From Pirellulales bacterium (GTDB lineage Bacteria > Planctomycetota > Planctomycetia > Pirellulales > UBA7805), in assembly GCA_030751095.1 (NCBI GenBank), contig JASMGX010000006.1:1-40180 (forward strand): DNA of 40,180 nt. Reading direction: 5' to 3'. The notes beneath the pieces were generated by a model. It saw only the letters and a program-made list of their open reading frames with translations. It searched no databases and was not told the DNA's origin. Within the stretch, counting starts at the first letter, position 1. Each line of letters begins with the position of its first letter. This document shows positions 1-7,511 of the stretch, one piece after another. The translations under genes were made by a program, and so were the position numbers.

Positions 1-308
1 CTAATGCGATAAGCATTTCCACACATGGGACAATCGACATCTTGATGTCTTCCTTGGAGTGTGGGCGCCATCGACCCGGTGGGGATCACAAACGCTTCGG
101 CTTCAAAGGTTCGAAACAGAAAGGCGAGGGCAAAGGCGATCACGACCGATTCCACGGTTTCCCGCACGCTTTTAGACGTAAGAAAATGGAGCACAATACC
201 ATGCTGTGTCGGCTCAGCCGGACCATGATGTGTCGACTCAGCCGATTGCTTGGCGGACTGGTCCACTTTGCGGTGTTTTGCGGGCCGTCGGGAGCGGTGT
301 TTGATCAT
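1..308 (-). CDS. lepB: Signal peptidase I, second copy (partial, runs off the left edge)
   Basis: This gene is not in the ORF track because it is open at the window edge. Translating the minus strand from an ATG at 308-306 gives 102 residues without a stop. They comprise a basic, His-rich cytoplasmic tail of about 40 residues, a transmembrane segment (VESVVIAFALAFLFRTF), then FVIPTGSMAPTL, which is the box B motif with the nucleophilic serine of family S26 signal peptidases. It is followed by CPMC, the first half of the zinc ribbon also present in the neighbouring lepB. No other start codon is available before the upstream in-frame TAA at 357-359, so the start is secure. The C-terminal part (catalytic lysine and later boxes) lies outside the window. 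It sits 112 bases downstream of the intact lepB on the same strand. The family enzyme cleaves signal peptides from exported proteins at the cytoplasmic membrane. Confidence 0.9.
   Translation of the reverse strand, partial: MIKHRSRRPAKHRKVDQSAKQSAESTHHGPAEPTQHGIVLHFLTSKSVRETVESVVIAFALAFLFRTFEAEAFVIPTGSMAPTLQGRHQDVDCPMCGNAYRI
198..245. repeat. 24-bp direct duplication inside the lepB N-terminal tail
   Basis: Two adjacent 24-base units (198-221 and 222-245) share 21 of 24 positions. Being a multiple of three, the duplication keeps the reading frame and encodes two 8-residue repeats, SAESTHHG and PAEPTQHG, in the cytoplasmic tail of the partial signal peptidase. Confidence 0.85.
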
Positions 309-420
309 GAACAGTTTTTTAGAAGGGAATGAATTTTTGAATGGACTGGGAACCGGTTAATATACAGAATTCCGGCACCAGGGTGAACTTGAATCTCCGT
401 TTTCGATTCCTTGTCGCAAA

Positions 421-1782
421 TCACCGCCACCGCCACGGCTTTCCGAGAAGATCGGCCTCTTTGACGACTCCGTCCGGTCGCCCTTGCCTGCTATCGAGTG
501 ATACCGGGCTGTTATCTCCCAAAACAAAAAACTCATCGGCGCCCAATCGATACATTTTCATCTCTGTATCGGCAGCCACTGGCGGTCCCTGCGTGTAATA
601 GACATCGCGCAGGAGTCGCACATCTTTCAACTCGACCTCCAGCCCGCAGGCGCCGATTGCCAAGAGATCATCATCGGTCCTCTGCGGGCTACCCGGATCC
701 TTCGTCCTCTCCCCATCTGCCTGCCGCAGGGGCTGTTCGTAGTCGAACGACAAACAGGAAACGCCATCCATCGCCACTAGAAACTGCTTGTCGAGTGTTG
801 CCACTTCAAGAGTCGTTGGTGAATCCAGTTGGCCGGCCTGCCAAACAAACGCGCCAACTGATTTGTTGCCACAGAACAGCGTTCCGCGGCGGGAAGTTGT
901 ATCCATCCTCAGTAAAAACATCTTTCCACCTGCCGGCACTCGCACCGCCAGAACACCATCACCCCTCGCCTCTACGGTGGCTATGAGATACATATCTTCA
1001 ATATCATTGAGTTGCCGAGAGAGCGTCTGGTTGTACCCATAATTGTCAGAGAGTGCTCCCTCCTTGAAGTGCGACCCGACCCGTAACTGGCAGTGGTGGT
1101 ATCGCAACCAATCCAACTTCGAACACGACTCCTGCTCTGACAGCCCGGCAACCGCATGTGAGAGACGCTGATCTGGCCTATAGGCAAATCCTTCCGCTAC
1201 GGATTGCCAACCATTGGTCGGTTTTGCCGATCGCCAACGACGTGGCAGGGCAACATCACGAGATCTGTGGCGGGCATCGTGAATGACCAGAGCCATTGGT
1301 CGAAGGTCATTCCAGGTTTTTTTTTCGCGGACTCGGTCCACAAAAACATCGCCATCGCGAATCTCTACGATTTCACCCGGGAAACCAACTACACGTTTAA
1401 TGCACACTCCCCGCTGGAGCGCCGAATTGCGAAAAAGAATTGCCTCCCAACGGTTTGGCCGTCGCAATTGATAGGTCATTTTATCGATCAGTAAGCGGTC
1501 GCCACCACACAATGGCTCTGCTTTTGTCTCGTTTTCCCGATATCCACAATTTGGACAAATTGCAGTCTGGGGTAAAGGCGGAGTCGTAGCATCAAACGCA
1601 AACGGAAACCCACAGTCTTCACAAGTCAACTCGAAATGCGGACCGTAAAATGTTTCGGCCATCGAGGGACCAATAATATGGACCGGCATGATGAGCCCTT
1701 CCAGAACCCAGGCCCGCACCACCACACCTGCAAGCACGACACAGAACAGAACCAGTAGTATCCGTTGCCACATTTCGAGCAT
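421..1782 (-). CDS. lepB: Signal peptidase I with zinc-ribbon and large internal insertion
   Basis: This membrane endopeptidase should remove signal peptides from exported proteins. Residues ~5-25 form one transmembrane helix. GPSM (Ser40) carries the family S26 nucleophile, CIKRVVGFPGE (Lys129) is box D with the general base, and VLGDNSPVSLDSR near the C-terminus is box E. Two CxxC pairs (Cys54/57 and Cys76/79) between Ser and Lys form a likely zinc ribbon. I know this insert from planctomycete homologues. At 453 residues it exceeds the usual 200-330, owing to about 220 residues between boxes D and E that look beta-rich, possibly a LamG/concanavalin-like sandwich (inference). Met4 is an alternative start. 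It lies 53 bases after the GNAT gene and 112 bases before a second lepB, probably as part of the same transcript. Confidence 0.93.
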   Translation of the reverse strand: MLEMWQRILLVLFCVVLAGVVVRAWVLEGLIMPVHIIGPSMAETFYGPHFELTCEDCGFPFAFDATTPPLPQTAICPNCGYRENETKAEPLCGGDRLLIDKMTYQLRRPNRWEAILFRNSALQRGVCIKRVVGFPGEIVEIRDGDVFVDRVREKKTWNDLRPMALVIHDARHRSRDVALPRRWRSAKPTNGWQSVAEGFAYRPDQRLSHAVAGLSEQESCSKLDWLRYHHCQLRVGSHFKEGALSDNYGYNQTLSRQLNDIEDMYLIATVEARGDGVLAVRVPAGGKMFLLRMDTTSRRGTLFCGNKSVGAFVWQAGQLDSPTTLEVATLDKQFLVAMDGVSCLSFDYEQPLRQADGERTKDPGSPQRTDDDLLAIGACGLEVELKDVRLLRDVYYTQGPPVAADTEMKMYRLGADEFFVLGDNSPVSLDSRQGRPDGVVKEADLLGKPWRWR

Positions 1783-1835
1783 CCATCATTGCGTGAAGAG
1801 AATGGACCGGGATCGTACCCAGCGTACTGCATTCA

Positions 1836-3185
1836 TCATCCAATTGGCAAATCCGCCCACGGAGAATGCCAGAGCGGGACTGCGGGAAAGAGAACTTCCG
1901 CATAGCGTCGTGCACTGGATGTCGACGCCGTGAGTTTTTCCGCAAGCAGGGCAGAAGAGGCATCGACAGATCCCAACAAGAGCCGCACCCACGTCTTTCG
2001 AGAGCAAACGAGGTTGTTTTCGCCTATTTTGCCAGACGTTAATTTTGCCCTGCGGCCGTAGAGAGAGAGTTGATAGTGACAATCGTCAATGGCCAATCCT
2101 ATTTCGATCGGCATTGCAATCTCGGCAGCGGCTGCTCGCTGACATAATTCCGGCCCCAGATAGTGGACCAAAACATCATGACGCGGAACACAGACCATAA
2201 CTCTCTTACGAATGAGCGCACGATTGCTTGGCGATGGTCCGTTAGCGGCTGTGATGATCGCATGCATTGGCTCGTCAAAAGAAGCATGCAGGCTGACACT
2301 ATTCCGGTCGCGTTCTATCGCATCGGAACAAATTCTGCTCACCAACCGTCTGCTAGCCGTCGGATGCCCGGGCTGCACCAACATTTCCAGTATCTGGTGG
2401 GCATGAACAACTGCGTAGCCAACAATACAATAATCTCGGCCTTCCTGACCCAATCGATCGTGACCCTCAATGACAACCATAATCTGATCAAAGGCGTGCC
2501 GGTTGACCAACCATCTCCAGTACGCCTCGCTCCGCTCCAAGTAGCCAAAACCAGATTGCGCATTGCTTTGGTAGATACGCATCAGCGCGGGCAATTCTAC
2601 TTGCCTCCAATGTCGAACACTAATTTCCTCGTGTCTTTGCCTGGAATCGGGCAACAGCGCTCGATGCTGCACGGATTCATCGCGAACACGAAACTCGGCC
2701 AAGATATCGCGTGGATCGGCTTCGGACATAACATGCTCTCCACACGGCATCCACAATCCATCAGAAAAGGTTTCCAAGTCTTCCAGATCACCAACACCAA
2801 AAAGTGCATGTTGCTGCGACATCACCTGCTCGGCAGACCGAAGTAATTCCTCAGCCAAACCGTAGCTATAAAATTCCGGCAAAAGGCTCAGACGACCAAC
2901 CCGACAAATCGTCCATTGAGATCTTCCAAAGAACATGGTTCGCCAATGAAGACCGATATGTCCAATAATCTGTTTGTGTTTCTTCAGCAGAAGTCGATCA
3001 CCGGGAACGTACCATGGTTCTTCGAGTTGGTGGCAAAATTCCCGCGAGGAAACTTGGCGCAGGCGCGCGCAGAGAAACTGCTCAATCGCTGCATGATCGC
3101 AGGCCTTTGCGGCCACAATCTGTAACGACCCGGGGACCGCACTACAAATGATCGACCGAGACGCTGCCGCGGATGCCGTCTCCAT
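1836..3185 (-). CDS. GNAT-family N-acetyltransferase, Eis-like multi-domain
   Basis: This is a probable acetyl-CoA-dependent acyltransferase of the GNAT superfamily. The N-terminal half contains the VGRLSLLPEFYSYGLAEELL stretch, which fits the GNAT beta4-alpha3 acetyl-CoA loop (family form: VxPxxRxxGLxxxLL). The length (449 residues) and the following region suggest the Eis-like layout of tandem GNAT folds plus a C-terminal SCP2-like domain; this last part is inferred from size and order only. The ORF track starts at 3266, but ATG 3185 is preceded by AAAGGA at good spacing. The extra 27 residues (GRGQGEGGRG) would be the translation of a G-tract, so I prefer 3185. It follows the BshC-like gene on the same strand and precedes lepB. 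The substrate is unknown: an aminoglycoside-like compound, a protein amine or a thiol/sugar conjugate are all possible. Confidence 0.75.
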   Translation of the reverse strand: METASAAASRSIICSAVPGSLQIVAAKACDHAAIEQFLCARLRQVSSREFCHQLEEPWYVPGDRLLLKKHKQIIGHIGLHWRTMFFGRSQWTICRVGRLSLLPEFYSYGLAEELLRSAEQVMSQQHALFGVGDLEDLETFSDGLWMPCGEHVMSEADPRDILAEFRVRDESVQHRALLPDSRQRHEEISVRHWRQVELPALMRIYQSNAQSGFGYLERSEAYWRWLVNRHAFDQIMVVIEGHDRLGQEGRDYCIVGYAVVHAHQILEMLVQPGHPTASRRLVSRICSDAIERDRNSVSLHASFDEPMHAIITAANGPSPSNRALIRKRVMVCVPRHDVLVHYLGPELCQRAAAAEIAMPIEIGLAIDDCHYQLSLYGRRAKLTSGKIGENNLVCSRKTWVRLLLGSVDASSALLAEKLTASTSSARRYAEVLFPAVPLWHSPWADLPIG

Positions 3186-3228
3186 CGGCTGGAATCCTTT
3201 TGACGCGGCCTCAACGAGGCCCACCGTA

Positions 3229-3258
3229 CCCCTACCCCCTTCCCCCTGCCCCCTTCCC
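3229..3258 (-). promoter_or_regulatory. G-quadruplex-forming tract in the leader of the GNAT gene
   Basis: Read on the minus strand, five G-runs (3, 5, 5, 5 and 4 guanines) are separated by loops of only two bases (AA, CA, AA, TA). This easily meets the G3+N1-7 quadruplex pattern. It lies 43 bases upstream of the preferred ATG of the acetyltransferase and on the sense strand, so both DNA and mRNA could fold. A regulatory role is inference. Confidence 0.6.
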
Positions 3259-3384
3259 TGACTCATGCACTACCCGGCCAGAAGTGCAAACCGCAATACA
3301 AAGCAACCGATCAAGCGTGCCTAGGCAACGATTGCGACTCCATCCGATCGACACCGACCACCAGATCAGGCTACCTCATTCAAT

Positions 3385-5043
3385 CTACAGCGCTTTCGGC
3401 AAGATGTCCAGCATATAGTGCATCAACTGCGACTGCGGAAAAAGACAGAAGGCATAATCACGGGCAGACAAAATGGTATCGGCACGAAGCTGGGCCATTA
3501 TTTTTTCCTGCTGCGAATATAATTGCTGAGATCGTTCCGCCACAAACGACTGCAACTCTTCGTTGCTCCTGCTAATCTCTCGATGACGCGTATGTGCATT
3601 CTCAATATTTTTCGGAGTGTGAATCCAGCGGCGTTTGTTTTCAATCCAATCCCACCAACTCTGGAATTCGGCATCTGCAAACGCATGTCTCAAAAATCGG
3701 TCTGGATTGAACTTCAAGTCGCGCAAGAGCCTCTTGATCGATCGCAATTTCGATGCCAGAGACCCGGATTGGGAAAGCGGTAATTTTAAGGTTCCGGACA
3801 ACACCACATATTCTGGTGGGTTGATTCCAAAAAAGTGGTGCATGATGGAATCGGTAACCCGATCGTATTTACCACCACCAACACCATGAATGAACACATC
3901 ACTGCACAGAAGCCGTGCAAACATTGTCGTCATCAGGGCCCGTGGACGGATTCGGATTCCACGCCTTGATATATCGGCTAGCTGGCCCACCGCTGTTCCG
4001 GCATCGGCATCCGGTGTGATTGCTAGAGGAATTTCCAGACCCGCTCCATCGGCCAGTACTAACTCATCACCGCAAAGCCGACAAATGAGGCGGCGACGAC
4101 GAGGATTTTCTGCATCCCATATCCAATACGGTGCTTCAAGCCAACCGTTTTCCTCAACAAGGTTTGGCACAGGATGCTTCGCGCTCCGCAAATGGTGATC
4201 TTGCCGGTATTGGGTGACAGAGGCATTGTAGATTTCATGCAGGCGCGGAAGTTGAGCAAGCATGTGGGCAGTAAACCAGCGAAATGCCTCCGTCTCACAA
4301 CAATGACTCTGAGGAAGTTCTAGTGTCCGAAGTCCCCACTCGCCTTCCAGTTGATGACGCGCCTGAGAAAGACATAAACCGACATGCCTCTCTGAGCGGG
4401 ATCGCTCAAGGACCTTTTGCCAATACATACCGATACTAGGATCCGCAACTAGCGGTTTGATGGCTGCTGCAACGCGTGAACCAAAGCTGCGAAAAAGATT
4501 CTCATCCATGATCTCCCAGTCCTCATAGGGAACTGCAATGGGAACATCATCCAACGCAATCCTTTCAAGAATCGGAGCTTCTGGAGAACCTGTGGGAACT
4601 TTTAGCGATGTCGATTTGGGTACATCTGCATCAATTAAAAGATTGATCGCAACACCTCCCCGAGATGCTGCAAAAGCGCCCATGGCAAAGTTTTTTGCCC
4701 AGACACCGGGATGAAACAAATCTGGTTGATGGCCGGCAAAGATCAGTGGAGAAGAAGACCGCCAATGGGCATGATCGCCTGAAAGATTCCGGTAGGAGGA
4801 TGTATATGCAATCGCTGCGCGCAACATCTCTTCGCGACTCTGATCTGCCAAAGTGCGGAAGCGACAACCTTGAAAATCGTAGTCCTCCAATTGCCCATCA
4901 AACAAATAGGACTCTTCTCGTTGCCGGATGTTACCGGCCAGAACATCGCCAAATCGCTCTGCTGGCGGGCAGACTAATACCCCCTCATTGTGTGTGGGAA
5001 CCTGCAGCTTCCCACTGTAACATTTGCTGCTGGCAATCTTCAT
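3385..5043 (-). CDS. BshC-like protein (bacillithiol-ligase fold, divergent)
   Basis: No close family comes to mind, but four motifs occur in the same order as in BshC, the cysteine-adding enzyme of bacillithiol synthesis. (1) AGHQPDLFHPGVWAKN (~103-118) resembles GGQQAGLLTGPLYTIHK. (2) LLIDADVPK (~135-143) resembles the VFWIAGEDHD strand. (3) RPRALMTTMFARLL then HGVGGGKYD (~366-394) resembles RPLxQ..L.P...VGGPGEIAYW. (4) A C-terminal coiled coil ends in ARDYAFCLFPQSQLMHYMLDIL, resembling BshC's ERV..YFLNKYG..LI. The 552-residue length fits BshC (~540). A CRLC knuckle (~322) is extra. The ORF track starts at 5061, but ATG 5043 overlaps the upstream GT2 stop as ATGA and has GGAGAG 8 bases before it, so translational coupling is likely. 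The motif match is by eye; the substrate is unknown. Confidence 0.6.
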   Translation of the reverse strand: MKIASSKCYSGKLQVPTHNEGVLVCPPAERFGDVLAGNIRQREESYLFDGQLEDYDFQGCRFRTLADQSREEMLRAAIAYTSSYRNLSGDHAHWRSSSPLIFAGHQPDLFHPGVWAKNFAMGAFAASRGGVAINLLIDADVPKSTSLKVPTGSPEAPILERIALDDVPIAVPYEDWEIMDENLFRSFGSRVAAAIKPLVADPSIGMYWQKVLERSRSERHVGLCLSQARHQLEGEWGLRTLELPQSHCCETEAFRWFTAHMLAQLPRLHEIYNASVTQYRQDHHLRSAKHPVPNLVEENGWLEAPYWIWDAENPRRRRLICRLCGDELVLADGAGLEIPLAITPDADAGTAVGQLADISRRGIRIRPRALMTTMFARLLCSDVFIHGVGGGKYDRVTDSIMHHFFGINPPEYVVLSGTLKLPLSQSGSLASKLRSIKRLLRDLKFNPDRFLRHAFADAEFQSWWDWIENKRRWIHTPKNIENAHTRHREISRSNEELQSFVAERSQQLYSQQEKIMAQLRADTILSARDYAFCLFPQSQLMHYMLDILPKAL

Positions 5044-5825
5044 CGTTGAGACTCTCCACATAACTGGGCCGTTTGATCAGGATCGGTCTGATCGGGCCCA
5101 CCGTCACGCACAACAGCATGCAGAGCCTCGTCCAACACCCGATGGTAATAATTCAGTCGGGTCCGACCATCATCCAGAGCGCCACCAAAAGAGCGTTCTT
5201 CTTCCAGGTAGACCAGGGGGATAGCCAGTTCCACAATGTTCATCTTGGCACATGCTGCGCGTACCCAAAGTTCCAAAGGCATGGCATAACCATTTTCGGT
5301 AGTCTTTAATTGTGGAAGACAAGCCACGCGATAAGATTTAAAGCCGCAAAAGACATCGGTTAAATCCAATTTCAGTTTGCGGTTAATTTTCTCCGTCAAT
5401 TGCCGATTGATGCTCTGTCGCTCTTTGGGAGCCGCAACATCCCCTGAAAAATTCTTTAAATAGCGGCTTCCGGAAACAATATCCGGCGGGATCGCGACCG
5501 AAGAGTCACGACAAACAGCAACAAACTCGGGTATCCTTTGTGGCTCATGCTGCCCATCGCAATCAATCGTGACCAGAACATCATAGTTGCCTTCGATACC
5601 AAACTGAAATGCACTCCGTAGAGCCGCACCATACCCCTGGTTTGTGGTATGCGTTACAACATGCACGCGTTTATTAAACGCTCTTAAACGGTGAGCGGTT
5701 GCATCGGTCGATCCATCATCAACGACCAATATGTCTTCGGCGTAGCGAGATACGCTCTGGAGAACCGACTGCACATATTTTTCTTCGTTGTATACGGGCA
5801 GAACTGTTAAAAAACGTAGAGGCAT
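5040..5825 (-). CDS. GT2 glycosyltransferase, dolichol-phosphate-mannose-synthase-like
   Basis: This is a cytoplasmic inverting GT-A glycosyltransferase. VLPVYNEEKYV at the N-terminus, VVDDGSTD (nucleotide-binding) and TIDCDGQHEP (DxD-like metal site) are typical of the DPM1/polyprenyl-phosphate sugar transferase branch. No transmembrane helix is visible, so it should act at the inner membrane face or on a soluble acceptor. Sugar and acceptor cannot be read from the sequence. The ORF track starts at 5861, but ATG 5825 is preceded by AGGA 7 bases upstream and begins directly with the conserved MPLRFLTVLPVYNEE, giving 261 residues. Its stop overlaps the start of the BshC-like gene (ATGA), so the two are very likely co-translated. 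fabI lies 275 bases upstream. Confidence 0.88.
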   Translation of the reverse strand: MPLRFLTVLPVYNEEKYVQSVLQSVSRYAEDILVVDDGSTDATAHRLRAFNKRVHVVTHTTNQGYGAALRSAFQFGIEGNYDVLVTIDCDGQHEPQRIPEFVAVCRDSSVAIPPDIVSGSRYLKNFSGDVAAPKERQSINRQLTEKINRKLKLDLTDVFCGFKSYRVACLPQLKTTENGYAMPLELWVRAACAKMNIVELAIPLVYLEEERSFGGALDDGRTRLNYYHRVLDEALHAVVRDGGPDQTDPDQTAQLCGESQR

Positions 5826-6100
5826 CTCGATTCCTATCGGGCTGAAAAGCTTAGATACCATTCTAAGCTGGAAATAATTGAGCGAAAATAGGTTGCCCCG
5901 AATGAGCTAAAAATAATACCGACTGTAACGATTTTTCCGTCCAGAGATGCTCTATGTGCCATGCGACATCGGGAAAATGATGGTCCATCTATTCAGCAGC
6001 AGGCACTATTAAACCGCTCGGCACACATCCGGAGCAAAGAGCAATACGAAAGCATCCTGAGTGTCCGGCCGGAACAATGGCAACCCCCATCATCCACCGA

Positions 6101-6919
6101 TTAGGCTTGGTGCCCATCGAGTAGTCGACCCGGAGAGCCCATAATGTTGTAACCCGCATCGACATGCATTATTTCGCCGGTAATGCCACCGGCTGCATCG
6201 GACAACAAAAAAGCTCCCGAGTGACCCACCTCTTCGTGCGAAATATTGCGACCGAGCGGTGCCATCTTTTCATAGAGCAGCAACATGTCCTCTACCCCCG
6301 CTCCACGGCCTGCCAATGTACGGACGGGACCTGCACTGACCGCATTCACACGGACACCCTGCGCTCCAAGATCGTAGGCTAGATAGCGAACGGAAGCATC
6401 GAGCGCCGCCTTACAGATGCCCATCACATTGTAACCCGGTACTGCTTTTTCACCACCAAAATACGTCATCGTAAGAACGGCGGCATTTTCGGAAAGAATA
6501 CTCTTCGCCGCGTTGCAGACAGCAATCAAGCTGTACGCACTGATTTCCATGGCCATTTTAAAACCGTCTCTACTCGTTTCCACCGTATCCCGCTTGAGAT
6601 CGTCCAGGTTCGCAAAGGCAATCGAGTGCAACAAAAAATCGATTTTGCCAAATTCCTCTTTCGCGCGCTCCATGACCGCCTGGATATCTTCGTCCTTGCA
6701 AACATTCATCGGCACAAGAAATTTGGCCGCCTCACATTTGTCTGTCAACAAAGCTACACGACGACGATTGCGTTGTCGCTCATCGTCCGGTCGATCGGGA
6801 AGGTGGGAAAAACCACACTCGCCTCCCGCATCCATGATCTTCTCGGCAATGGCCCAGGCGATCGAATGATCGTTCGCCACGCCCAATATCAGACCCTTCT
6901 TACCGTCAAACAGGCCCAT
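6101..6919 (-). CDS. fabI: Enoyl-[acyl-carrier-protein] reductase (NADH), FabI type
   Basis: This enzyme catalyses the last step of each fatty-acid elongation round, reducing trans-2-enoyl-ACP with NAD(P)H. The 272-residue protein aligns by eye along the full length of E. coli FabI. The N-terminal KKGLILGVANDHSIAWAIA is the modified Rossmann loop. The active-site region MTYFGGEKAVPGYNVMGICKAALD gives Tyr153, catalytic Tyr163 and Lys170 in the FabI spacing (Y-x6-K). AGPVRTLA and GEIMHVDAGYNIMG match the substrate loop and C-terminus. GAGGAG sits 9-10 bases before the ATG, a strong ribosome-binding site. It reads away from the divergent kdsD across a 592-base gap. Confidence 0.97.
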   Translation of the reverse strand: MGLFDGKKGLILGVANDHSIAWAIAEKIMDAGGECGFSHLPDRPDDERQRNRRRVALLTDKCEAAKFLVPMNVCKDEDIQAVMERAKEEFGKIDFLLHSIAFANLDDLKRDTVETSRDGFKMAMEISAYSLIAVCNAAKSILSENAAVLTMTYFGGEKAVPGYNVMGICKAALDASVRYLAYDLGAQGVRVNAVSAGPVRTLAGRGAGVEDMLLLYEKMAPLGRNISHEEVGHSGAFLLSDAAGGITGEIMHVDAGYNIMGSPGRLLDGHQA

Positions 6920-7511
6920 CAGTTGTTCTCCTCTCCATTGACAAATATTTGCGCAATTCCGCTGACTGCAAGGAATCCCCTATCGGCCAGCGACCACAAT
7001 AACCGCTCCGGGCCGATCACTCAACGGACCCCGCCAGTGTTTGGCCCGCGCCACAGGTCCGCTCCAATCCCACGTTTGCAACATCCACGACATCCGAAGT
7101 TGGGCTCGAGTCGAAAAAATCGACACAAATCCAATTCAATCACACAACAAATGGTCCGTCAGTTTTTGATAGCGGTTGTATTTCTTTGAACCTCCTTCAG
7201 AAAAAACGCATTGGTAACAATGTGACGCCAATGCCGGAGAACACCAATGTCTTGCCCATCGCCCGGCCCAGTTTTTTGCAAACACGATACAAAATCCAAA
7301 ATCATCGGTAGTCCGAGACGGCGCTAAAGGCTTGACCAAAAATAATCGGCAAAAATGAATGCTTTCGATGCATCTGTTGCTAGCAAGCAAAGAGTGTCGG
7401 TTTCCGATGAGCGGCTATCCTTGCGTTGCTCCATATCGGGCACGGGGCTACAATCCTCAGGCTAGAGATTATGCCATCCTCTCTTGACGTCAAGGACGAC
7501 GAACGATCAGC
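6920..7511. other. Divergent intergenic region fabI / kdsD
   Basis: This 592-base stretch has no convincing gene; the 84- and 187-residue ORFs crossing it lack recognisable features. It must hold the promoters of both divergent genes. I see no clear -35/-10 pair. The one notable element is the 12-bp palindrome near the kdsD start, listed separately. Confidence 0.6.
7483..7494. promoter_or_regulatory. 12-bp perfect palindrome upstream of kdsD
   Basis: CTTGACGTCAAG is perfectly self-complementary and ends 17 bases before the kdsD ATG, overlapping the AAGGA that could serve as its ribosome-binding site. Its core TGACGTCA would suit a dimeric regulator. The functional role is speculation. Confidence 0.35.

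Noticed and set aside
42-332. Plus-strand ORF of 96 residues
   Set aside because: It is the exact antisense frame of the partial signal peptidase gene, whose minus-strand translation carries clear family motifs.
5862-6100. Possible promoter for the GT2 gene between fabI and GT2
   Set aside because: TATTAT-like sequence is present on the minus strand, but no convincing -35 element at suitable spacing.
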